DNA from: Bacteroidales bacterium
GTDB lineage: Bacteria > Bacteroidota > Bacteroidia > Bacteroidales > UBA3824
DNA: 64,000 nt
Direction of reading: 5' to 3'
NCBI GenBank assembly: GCA_017412115.1
Contig: JAFPYR010000069.1
Coordinates: 124,001 to 188,000, forward strand
Made by a program: the position numbers and the translations under genes. Below, in pieces: positions 51,253-60,222 of this stretch (the first letter of the stretch is position 1; every line of letters begins with the position of its first letter). The notes beneath the pieces are model-generated. The model made no database searches. It had not been told where the DNA came from and saw only the letters and a program-made list of their open reading frames with translations.

Positions 51253-54200
51253 CTATTTTACGATTATTTTAAAACTTAATCTGACACCGTTTTGTGTGAA
51301 AACACCGGTATAATTACCTGAGCGTAAATTAACTATATTTTCAGGCTGCGCATTTTTTATGTGCTGAACCAAAATGCCGCCATTTGTATAGATTTTAATC
51401 TCAGCCGTTTTGTCCTCATCAAAATCCTCGATGTCGATATGTATATCCTGCATTGAAACTGCCGGATTAGGATAAACTGACAAAACAGCATTGCGTTTCT
51501 TTATTGTCGGATATATCTCCAACGGACATGTTTCGTATTTTTCGCCATTTTTATTGGTAACAAGTGCGTAATATGTTCCGTAGAGATCTTTATCTTCCGA
51601 AAGATACTGTCCTGTCTGACCATCAAGCATATTACCGTTTTTGTACCATTGATAATCTACGTAATCTCCGTTTACAAATACTACATCCTTGTAAAGTTGG
51701 AACAAAGATTTAGCTGCTATCTTGGTTGTGAAACTAAAATCGCATGGATACGATACGTTACCTGCCATGTCAAAGAATACAATCTTACCTTTGTATGTAC
51801 CAGCTTCAAGATTTTCGGGCAAGTTGATAAGAATTTGCGAATTGTTGTCGGCTATTCCTTCCATGCTTTCAAATCTTGAATCGTCAAAAGTAATTTCATA
51901 TCTCTCTACCTTGCCTGTAAGCACTTCGTATTCGAGCAATACTTTGTTGGAACAAAGATATTCGTTGGTAACATCTACAGTAATTCTGATATTATTTGTT
52001 TCGATTTTGTTGGAAACCATAACAGCGAATGTCTGAGAAACCTCTTTGTAGCAATTTTGATCGGGAACGAATCTTGCCACTACTTCTTGTTTTTCGTCAA
52101 GTGCTCTAAGTACTGTGCCTGATTTGGGTTCATAAGTCATACGACCGCTCAACTTTTCACCGTTGTAGAAGGCCTCAGCATAGATATCGTTGCCGATTTC
52201 TGAGGCTGGATATGCGTATAGTTTATCTTCGTCTAATACAAGTGTGGGAGTTCCCACGATAATAGCTTCTCGACTATATACATATTCCTTCTCGTTGTCG
52301 TCAAGATAATAATTCGGATTATCCTCAAGAGAGAAACTCAATGTAATCACTTTGTTAGTTGATACTTCAGCATCGTTGTATACAGCTGTTGCCCTCAAAT
52401 TATAATTGTCGCCTTCGTATGCGTTGGTGGGCAATTCAGAAGTAATTTCAGCTGTATTGTTGCCGTCATAATCTTTAACAATCTGAACATCTACTTTTCC
52501 AATCATGAGTTTCTTGGGAAGAATTTCAAATTCGATTGTTGTAGGCTCTTCCAATTGATAATTGTCGGATTCTATTGAGGCTGTGGCAGTGTAATTGCCG
52601 CCGTTTACCCTTCCGCCATTTACAGCAACATCAATTACCTCGTTAGCAAACAAGCCCGATACTGTGGCTTCGGGTTTTTGCTCTTCGTGATTGTATACGA
52701 AAGACAATTCGCCCCACAATACTCTAAGCGGTGCTTTCTCAATCGTTACATTTACCTCGCCGATTTCAGTATCGGAGTAGTTGGAATTGCCGCGAACTTT
52801 GTAATATACAGTATAATTATCAGCATCCTTTGCTTGGGGAAGTGCTGTATTAAACTCACCATCACGACTGAGACTATAAAGCATTTCGCCAGCTGTTGTA
52901 CTACCTGCTGAAACCAAATTCTGCTCAAAGCCATTGTATACCAAATTGTTTGGCTTGGGCGCAACAACGGGAGACGGTAATGTCGGGGTTATCTCGTAAT
53001 CATGTGTTTTGCCATTAGCAATTACATAATTTCTGTTGGAAAGTTCCACCGCCGTAGCCGTGTAATTACCTACTGCGACATTTGCTCCACTTACTACTAC
53101 TTCGCAAACGTCAGAGCCTACAATATCTTCTGCTTTAACATTTGCCTTTGGATATTTAGCAGTACCGTCGTATTCAAATATATTACCGTCCCACTGCACC
53201 GTTACGCCTTTGGGTTTAATTTCAAACTCCTGATAAATCTTATTATTCATTATGAGTTTGTAATTGTCGTTGTCAATGCTTGTTGCTTTTGCGGTGTATT
53301 CTCCGGCATTGGTTTGTGTGCCTGAAACGGTAACATTACAAACATCACCGCTAACGGTTTCAACCGTAGCCTTTGGACAATGTTCTTGTCCATCGTATGG
53401 ATATGGCTGTGTGTAATCCCAACTTACTTCCACTTCTTTCTGCAAAACGGTGAATGTTCCGTCTGTAAATTGAAGATCGTAATTATCGGCTGAGAATTTA
53501 TCTTCGTCGATTTCGATAGTGTAAACTCCAGCATTGCCAGTGTAGTTTAAGTAATTAGCACTTCCAACTGTAATATTGGTAGTACTTTCACCCTCAACAA
53601 AGCCATCGTAACTAAATGTAATTGTAGGTGTCGCATCGCCGTAAGTGATTGTCTTGTCGTCGGCAGTAACTTTAAACGGTGCTTTTTCAATTACAGTAGT
53701 TATAGTTTGTGGTTCAACGTCGGTGAAATTTGTGTTGCCAACTACTTTGTAATAAACAGTGTAATTGTTAGCATTTTTAGCCGTTGGAAGCGATTTAGAA
53801 TAATCTGTTCCGTTGAGACTATAAAGCATTTCGCCAGCAGTTGTACTACCTGCCATTATTAACACTTGATTTTCACCGTTGTAAGTCAATGTATATTCGA
53901 TTGGTTCGGTAATTTCAGGTACTACCTTCTTGATTGTAAACGTTTGGTTTACTGTCTCGTTGCTTGGAAGTTTGTAATTGCGGTTGGAGACCTCTACTGC
54001 CGTTGCAGTGTAAGTTCCAGCGTTTACCTGCGCACCGCTTACTGTTATTGTACATTCGTCATCGCTAAGCAAAGCACCTGCTGTTGCTTCAGGTTTTTGA
54101 GCCTTACCGTTGAAATCAAACTCTGATGTACCCCAAGAAATTGAAGCCACTTTTGGTGTGATTTCAAAACCTATTTTCAAATTGTAGTTTGGAAGTGCGT

Positions 54201-57200
54201 AATTCTGATTGCTAAGACCCGTAGCCTCTGCCGTATAATATCCGACGTTGATACTTTCGCCTTCTTTTACCACAATAGTAACTTCGCAATCATTATCGCC
54301 AACAACTGTGGCGGTAGGTTTGTGAGTTTGTTTATCGTATTCAAAAACCAAATTACCCCATTGAATTTCTACTTGCTTTTGTACAACAGTCAATGTACCC
54401 GCAACGTAGTTGAATTCGTAGTTTTGAGACTCAAGATTGTAAGGCACGATTTCGTCTTCGTATACGCCGTAGTTGTCGTTTTTGTGATACGTTTTATAGT
54501 TGAATTGCAAAGTGTTGCTCAAATTGTGAGCCGCATCTTCGCCGTCTACAAAACCGCTGTAAGTTACACCGTTGTTGGAAGGCTCTTCACCGTAAACGAT
54601 TGTATGGTCGTTTGCCGTAACGGTAAGGTCTTTTTTGGTGATGTTGGCAGCACTATTTGCAGGCTGTACCGACAATACATAATTTGCCGCTTTTGAACCT
54701 TCAAGTTCGTAATTGGTAAATGCTACCACGATATTCTCGGCAACATCTTTGTCGGCAAAGGTAGCGTTACCTGCTTTGATTGTAACAGCACCTTCGTCGG
54801 AATCAACAACTCCGCTCAACTCTCCGCCGGTAGTTGTGGCAACTGTATTACCGTCGTATACTTTGTTGTTAGCTTTAAGATTGATAATCGTGACAGGCTT
54901 TTGTGCAATGTTGTAATCATGTGTTGAATTTGGAGTAGACAATTTATAATTATCATTGCTCAAAGCCGTTGCCGTTACAGTGTAGTTTTTGCCTGCATTA
55001 GTTTGCGCTCCCTCGTATGCAGAAACAATACAATTATCTCCGTAAACAAGATCTGTGGAATTAACCGTTGCTAAAGGGTACTGCTCAGAAGCATTGTACT
55101 CAAGCGGTGTTTCGTCCCAAGTTAATCCAACTTCTTTTTTCTCTACTATTAAAGTACCATTTTCGTATTCAAAAACGTAGTTTTGAGCCACTGCACCTGA
55201 GGTCGTAATCGTATAAGTACCTTGTTTCCTCTTGTCGGCAACAGTAGTATTGTAATCGCAAGAAATAGTCGGCAGTGTTTTCAAAACGCTTGAATTTTCA
55301 TTGTTTTTGAAATTATTAGAATACGTTACCGTGTATGTCGGAGCATTATCACCGTAAGCGATAGTTTTGTTTTCAGCAGTAATCGTAATCGTTACGGCGG
55401 TGATATTTGCCGTTGTAGATTGAGGCTGCGAAAGCGAATAGTTGCTTGCTTTTTCGCCCGAAAGTGAATAATTGGTAAATGTTATAGGCTTATCAGTGCC
55501 GACATTTGCGTTGTCGAAATTAGCATTACCCGCCACTATTGTTACCGCCGATTCATCACCGCTGACAACGTTATTTAACTCTCCGCCTAAAGCGGTTGCC
55601 GTTGTGTTGCCGTCGTATGGTTTGTCGCTAACAGAAATGCCTGAAATGGTAAGCGGTCTTGGGGTTATTTGATATGTTTTACTTGCCGGTTGTGCCGAAA
55701 GAGAGTAATTATCTTTATCCTCGCCCTCAAGAGCAAAACCGAGAAAAGCAACTTCCCAAGTGCCGACGTTTACATTTGCAAATGTAGCCTTAGCATTTGT
55801 GGTGCTAATAGTTACATTGTCTGTTGCAACTTTCCCCGAAATGGTGGCTTCAGTACTTATTACTGAGGCAGTATTATTGCCGTCGTATACCTTGTTTTCA
55901 GATTCAACACCTACAATAGTAACAGGTTTTGGTGCTATTGAAACGGTTAAATCCTCTTCGTCAACACTATTATAATTAGAATTGCCTTCTACTTTATAAT
56001 AAACAGTGTATTCTCCTGCCTTTTTGCCCGTTGGAAGTGTTTCGGAATAAGTGCCGCTTTCGCCGACTTTATATTTCAGAGTACCGCCCGATGTGTTGTA
56101 AGTGGCCAAAAGTTGCTGATCTGAACCAGTGTAAACAAGATTTTGTACCGATGAAATTGTTATTGTCGGTGTTGCTTTCTTAATGGTGAAATTACTTGTC
56201 GGGTTTGTAATGTTATAGTTGCCAGATTTTTCACCGTTAAGAGTTGCCGTTGAAGTGTATGGCATGTCGCTTGCTTGTGTTTGCTCTGTTGCAAAAGTTA
56301 ATGTGCAATTATCACTGCCAAAAAGACTTCCTTCAGCAATTGTTGCTCTACGAATATGCGTCTGACCATTATATGTAAATTCTTTTTCGGTGTCCCAAGT
56401 AATCGCAATGTCTTTTTTCTTAACAGTGAGTTTGCCGTTGGTATAGGTAACATTGTAATTTTGAAGTTCCGTATTGCCCGAAATCTCAATGAGGTAATCT
56501 CCTACATTATTACCCGCAACGTATTCGCAAGACATCGAGATGTCTGCATTCAAACCATTCTCAGTGTCAGTACCAAGAAGCGTTGTAAACATCTTAGTAA
56601 ATGAGGGAGCATTTTCGCCGTAAGTTATCTCTTTGTTATCGGCTGCAATAGTAAGATTTGCTTTCTTAATTGTAGCAGTAAGAGAGGTTGGCGTTGTGCT
56701 TTGATAATTGCTGTTACCCTCTATCATATAGTAAATGGTGTATGTTGCGGCGTTGGTACTTTTAGGAAGTGTTATTGAAAAATCTCCTGTTTCACCCAAA
56801 CGATATTTCAAAGTACCGTTGCCACATTCACCGGCAGTTATCAATGTTTGTTCGCTGCCATTGTAAGTTAAATCGTTGGCAGAGGGTGCTGTAGTGATAC
56901 TTGGTGTTTTTTTTGTGATAGAGAAAGCCTGTGTTTTAACATTCGAAAGTACGTAGTTTTTGGCTTTGTCGCCTGTAAGTGCAGTTGCTAAGGCAGTATA
57001 GTCTCCGGCATCGGTTTGCGCACCTTCATAAGTAACAGTTACAACATCAGAATTAACAGTATTAGAAACACTCGGAACGGGACAATGTTCGATGCCGTCG
57101 TAAACCCAAGTAGCAGGATTAGGAGTCCAACTTAAAGTAGCAGTCAGCTGATTAACCGTTAAATTACCACTTTGATAAATAATATTGTAATTCTCTGAGG

Positions 57201-59745
57201 TAAGACCTTTTGGCGTAATAGTTTTATTCTCTTTGTCGTAATCCTCGTATTGAGCGTATGTGTAATCATAAACCAAAGTACCTGATAACACACTTTCGTC
57301 TTCACCAGAGATAAAACCACTATACGTTACCCCATTGTCGAAAGGCGCATCGCCGTAAGTGATAGTATGATTGTTGGCTTTAACAGTGAGGTCTTTTGGG
57401 GTAATATTGGCTTTAACGTCCGTTGGACGTTTAACCTTGAGAGTATAGTTTTCTGCCTTTGTACCCGTAAGTGTAAAATCGGAGGTGAAAGTAATACCCC
57501 ACTGACCAACATTTTTTTCAGCAAATTCGGCTGTGGCATTTACCAAACTTACATTTGATTCGTCAGCAGTTAAAACACCTGACAAAGTACTTTCTGAAAC
57601 TTCTGCCGTTTTGTTGCCGTCGTAAGTTTTGTCAGAAACGGTAACGCTAACGATTTCAACCTCTTTCTGTGTGATAGAATATGCTTTGTTATTGCCGCTA
57701 CTTGGCAACAAATAGTTAGTGTTGCTAAGCCCTATAACCTCGGCTGTGTAGTTGCCGACATTAACGCCACCTTCTTTTAAAGTTGGTGTACATGTTGTAC
57801 CTTCTACAACGCTGGTAAGAGTTGCAGTCGGGCTTTGATTCTCGCCATTGTATACAAATTCAGATTTATCTTGCCAAGTAATACCAACGGTGATTTTATT
57901 AACAGTTAAAGTGCCCTTTACAAAAGTAATAGTATAATTATTTGAGGTTAAACCACTTGGAGTAATGTCATAATTACCAGCATTATCGTATTGAGCGTAA
58001 TCGCAATCAAATGCTAATATTCCGCTAAGAATGCTTTCTGCTTCGTTATTAACAAAACCAGAATACGAAACAGAGTATGATGGTGCTGCTGAGCCGTAGT
58101 TAATGGTTTTGTTTTCAGCGGTGATAGTAAGAGGTACGCGCGTAATTCTTACCTTGAAATTCTGATTTGCGTCGTTTTGTACATCATTGTGATTGCCGTC
58201 TGTACCAACGATTCTATAATAAACAGTGTATTCTCCAACGTCTTTTCTTGTTGGGATTGCGTCTGCATAAGTACCATCGGAGCCAACTTTGTATTGAAAT
58301 TTAGTACCCGTAGGATTGTTTTGTCCGCCGGTTGCCAAATTTTGCTCTAAACCGTTGTAAGGCATTTCGATAACGTTATCAGTGCCAATAGTTCCGTTTG
58401 CTGGTGTCGAAGGCAAATCTTCGTCGGCAATAGTAGGAGTGGCGCGATTAATAGTAAAATCAGTAGTAGGCTGTATTGTAGGAAGTTTATAGTTAGGATT
58501 GCTCAGACTAACAGCCTTTGCAGCCTTATCGTCGCTATAAGTTCCTGCATTGATTTGCGCACCTTCCACCGTTACTAAGCAGGAAGTTCCTAAAACTAAA
58601 TTTGTAACCGTAGCGGTAGGAATTTTTTCCATGCCGTCGTATTCAAAAGTAGTTGTTCCCCATTCGATAGTTACTTCTTTTGGTCTGATTTCGTTTTTAA
58701 CGGTAACAGAAGTTGATTCAGTAGAAAGCGAATAATTGTCAGCGTCAGTTCCCGAAAGAGTATAGCCGCTAATTGTAACGTCTTTGTTTGCACCAGCATT
58801 TGCATCAGCAAAATTTGCAGTACCACACGTTATCGACAAGTTGTCGCCCGAAATCATTTCAGGAAAAGAAATATCTGTGGTAACGATGTCAGCAGTAGTG
58901 TTGCCGTCGTAATCCTTGTCGTTTGATTTAAGACCGCTTAATGTAACAGTCAATTTTGTTATACTATTATTGACACTTGCAGGCTGAGCCGAAAGTTCGT
59001 AATTATTGGCATCAGTGCCTGTTAAAGTAAATCCAGAGAAAGTTACTGCTTTTCCTGTACCAACATTTTTGTCTGAAAAACTTGCTGTACCTGCGATTAT
59101 GTTCAAGTTGTCTGTTGAAACTTTACCGTCGATTATAGCCTCAGAAATATCCACTGTAGCATTTGTATTGCCATTGTAAGTTCTGTCGGCAGATTTTACA
59201 CCCGTAATTGTAACAGATTTTTTATTGATTGTGGAAGTTATAGAACCAACCTGAGAATCATTATGATTGGCATCACCTTTCACCTTATAATATATAGTGT
59301 ATTCGTCGGCATCTTTTTTAGAAGGAATTTCTGAAGTAAATATTCCGTTTTCGGTAAGGCTATATTGGAATTCACCGCCGGTTACTTCACCTACTGTAAG
59401 AAGCGGTTGTGCTGAGCCATTGTATGTAACAATAACACGCGCAGGAGGAGTAAATGTGGGAGCAACAGCAGTAATAGAAAATACTGCTGTCTTGTTGTCA
59501 TCAGGAAGTTTGTAATTGTCTTTATCTTCACCATTCAAACTTGCAGTAGAAACATAATTAGAACCTACATTAATTTTAGGTTCGGCAAAAGTCAAACTAC
59601 AATCATCGTTAGCCTCTACACCGCTTATAGTAGCCGTACGAATTTGTTCTTCGCCGTTGTATGGAAATTCGCTTTGGTCTTGCCAAGTTAGCGTAATGGT
59701 CCTTTGTGTTATTGCATTTTTAACACTTGTAGGTTGAGCCATCAA
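51253..59745 (-). CDS. Giant YDG/MBG-repeat surface protein, C-terminal 2830 residues (T9SS cargo)
   Basis: The open frame from the first Met after the amber codon (59857-59859). It lacks a signal peptide of its own and continues repeats that begin at 62296, so it is the body of one ~11-kb gene. Counting motifs, I see about 7 YDG units (VYDGNxTA), about 11 MBG units (FxYNGxxxxPxATV), about 6 MBG_2-like units (ITAENKTIxYGxxAPxY) and about 6 units of the YNGxxQxL...G type. These form immunoglobulin-like stalks in Bacteroidetes adhesins. The last ~75 residues are a type A T9SS sorting domain (LSVYPNPA ... GNYTGVF ... KIIVK), so the product is meant for the cell surface. It is followed 8 nt later by the OmpA-like gene. 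Confidence 0.85.
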   Translation of the reverse strand: MMAQPTSVKNAITQRTITLTWQDQSEFPYNGEEQIRTATISGVEANDDCSLTFAEPKINVGSNYVSTASLNGEDKDNYKLPDDNKTAVFSITAVAPTFTPPARVIVTYNGSAQPLLTVGEVTGGEFQYSLTENGIFTSEIPSKKDADEYTIYYKVKGDANHNDSQVGSITSTINKKSVTITGVKSADRTYNGNTNATVDISEAIIDGKVSTDNLNIIAGTASFSDKNVGTGKAVTFSGFTLTGTDANNYELSAQPASVNNSITKLTVTLSGLKSNDKDYDGNTTADIVTTDISFPEMISGDNLSITCGTANFADANAGANKDVTISGYTLSGTDADNYSLSTESTSVTVKNEIRPKEVTIEWGTTTFEYDGMEKIPTATVTNLVLGTSCLVTVEGAQINAGTYSDDKAAKAVSLSNPNYKLPTIQPTTDFTINRATPTIADEDLPSTPANGTIGTDNVIEMPYNGLEQNLATGGQNNPTGTKFQYKVGSDGTYADAIPTRKDVGEYTVYYRIVGTDGNHNDVQNDANQNFKVRITRVPLTITAENKTINYGSAAPSYSVSYSGFVNNEAESILSGILAFDCDYAQYDNAGNYDITPSGLTSNNYTITFVKGTLTVNKITVGITWQDKSEFVYNGENQSPTATLTSVVEGTTCTPTLKEGGVNVGNYTAEVIGLSNTNYLLPSSGNNKAYSITQKEVEIVSVTVSDKTYDGNKTAEVSESTLSGVLTADESNVSLVNATAEFAEKNVGQWGITFTSDFTLTGTKAENYTLKVKRPTDVKANITPKDLTVKANNHTITYGDAPFDNGVTYSGFISGEDESVLSGTLVYDYTYAQYEDYDKENKTITPKGLTSENYNIIYQSGNLTVNQLTATLSWTPNPATWVYDGIEHCPVPSVSNTVNSDVVTVTYEGAQTDAGDYTALATALTGDKAKNYVLSNVKTQAFSITKKTPSITTAPSANDLTYNGSEQTLITAGECGNGTLKYRLGETGDFSITLPKSTNAATYTIYYMIEGNSNYQSTTPTSLTATIKKANLTIAADNKEITYGENAPSFTKMFTTLLGTDTENGLNADISMSCEYVAGNNVGDYLIEISGNTELQNYNVTYTNGKLTVKKKDIAITWDTEKEFTYNGQTHIRRATIAEGSLFGSDNCTLTFATEQTQASDMPYTSTATLNGEKSGNYNITNPTSNFTIKKATPTITISSVQNLVYTGSDQQLLATYNTSGGTLKYKVGESGTYSETLPTGKKAGEYTVYYKVEGNSNYNSVDEEDLTVSIAPKPVTIVGVESENKVYDGNNTASVISTEATISGKVATDNVTISTTNAKATFANVNVGTWEVAFLGFALEGEDKDNYSLSAQPASKTYQITPRPLTISGISVSDKPYDGNTTATALGGELNNVVSGDESAVTIVAGNANFDNANVGTDKPITFTNYSLSGEKASNYSLSQPQSTTANITAVTITITAENKTIAYGDNAPTYTVTYSNNFKNNENSSVLKTLPTISCDYNTTVADKRKQGTYTITTSGAVAQNYVFEYENGTLIVEKKEVGLTWDETPLEYNASEQYPLATVNSTDLVYGDNCIVSAYEGAQTNAGKNYTVTATALSNDNYKLSTPNSTHDYNIAQKPVTIINLKANNKVYDGNTVATTTGGELSGVVDSDEGAVTIKAGNATFADKDVAENIVVAFTNYELEGSKAANYVLSVQPANSAANITKKDLTVTANDHTIVYGEEPSNNGVTYSGFVDGEDAAHNLSNTLQFNYKTYHKNDNYGVYEDEIVPYNLESQNYEFNYVAGTLTVVQKQVEIQWGNLVFEYDKQTHKPTATVVGDNDCEVTIVVKEGESINVGYYTAEATGLSNQNYALPNYNLKIGFEITPKVASISWGTSEFDFNGKAQKPEATAGALLSDDECTITVSGAQVNAGTYTATAVEVSNRNYKLPSNETVNQTFTIKKVVPEITEPIEYTLTYNGENQVLIMAGSTTAGEMLYSLNGTDYSKSLPTAKNANNYTVYYKVVGNTNFTDVEPQTITTVIEKAPFKVTADDKTITYGDATPTITFSYDGFVEGESTTNITVGSANYLNYTGNAGVYTIEIDEDKFSADNYDLQFTDGTFTVLQKEVEVSWDYTQPYPYDGQEHCPKATVETVSGDVCNVTVSGTQTNAGEYTAKATSIDNDNYKLIMNNKIYQEFEIKPKGVTVQWDGNIFEYDGTAKYPKANVKAEDIVGSDVCEVVVSGANVAVGNYTATAVELSNRNYVIANGKTHDYEITPTLPSPVVAPKPNNLVYNGFEQNLVSAGSTTAGEMLYSLSRDGEFNTALPQAKDADNYTVYYKVRGNSNYSDTEIGEVNVTIEKAPLRVLWGELSFVYNHEEQKPEATVSGLFANEVIDVAVNGGRVNGGNYTATASIESDNYQLEEPTTIEFEILPKKLMIGKVDVQIVKDYDGNNTAEITSELPTNAYEGDNYNLRATAVYNDAEVSTNKVITLSFSLEDNPNYYLDDNEKEYVYSREAIIVGTPTLVLDEDKLYAYPASEIGNDIYAEAFYNGEKLSGRMTYEPKSGTVLRALDEKQEVVARFVPDQNCYKEVSQTFAVMVSNKIETNNIRITVDVTNEYLCSNKVLLEYEVLTGKVERYEITFDDSRFESMEGIADNNSQILINLPENLEAGTYKGKIVFFDMAGNVSYPCDFSFTTKIAAKSLFQLYKDVVFVNGDYVDYQWYKNGNMLDGQTGQYLSEDKDLYGTYYALVTNKNGEKYETCPLEIYPTIKKRNAVLSVYPNPAVSMQDIHIDIEDFDEDKTAEIKIYTNGGILVQHIKNAQPENIVNLRSGNYTGVFTQNGVRLSFKIIVK

Positions 59746-59856
59746 TGTGTAATTTCCTACGTCATCACCCTCAAGAGCAAAACCGCTAAAAGTAACATCT
59801 TTATCAGTGCCGACATTTTTGGTATCGAAATTGGCTGAAATAGTAGATGTTGAAAT

Positions 59857-60222
59857 CTACAAATCATCACCCGTAATTGCAAATACGTTACCATCAGAAT
59901 CTACAATTTTTGCATTTTCGATATTCACTGCGGCTTCTGTGGTACCGTCGTAGATTTTGTCAGCAGACTTTACAGCGTCAATTTTAACCTCTTTTTTAGT
60001 AATATTAGCAGTAAGTTGAGTCTTGAGTCTTGCCGAAAAATTATCGCTATTGGTAACAAATTCAAAATTGATACTTTTGCCTGTACCTGCATTTTTGTCA
60101 ACAAAAGCAGCCGTGAAAGAAATTTCGCCCGGAATTGTTAAGTGCGCTATTAGTGCAAGTATATACGGGAGTGCCTGTAATAGTAACTGTGGTATTACCA
60201 TCGTACACTTTATTTTCTGCAC
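59857..60222 (-). pseudogene. Giant surface protein, middle segment between frameshift and amber codon
   Basis: This frame carries the repeat text that links the two long open parts: TIPGEISFTAAFVDKNAGTGKSI, then KIYDGTTEAAVNIENAKI and ITGDDL followed by TAG. Downstream of the TAG the same frame goes on with ISTSTISANFDTKNVGTDKDV, a normal repeat. So the amber codon (59857-59859) is an in-frame nonsense change. At about 60138-60141 the upstream frame (TPVYTCTNSAL) must shift by one base to reach TIPGEI; removing one A from ttaaca restores it. Confidence 0.8.

Noticed and set aside
51400..59700. Many plus-strand reading frames opposite the giant repeat gene
   Set aside because: They recur with the period of the repeats on the other strand and have no domains; shadows of repetitive coding DNA.
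59857..59859. Amber codon read through as a recoded amino acid
   Set aside because: TAG is used as a normal stop elsewhere (for example asnS and the XRE-adjacent antitoxin gene), and a frameshift lies nearby, so decay or sequencing error is more likely.
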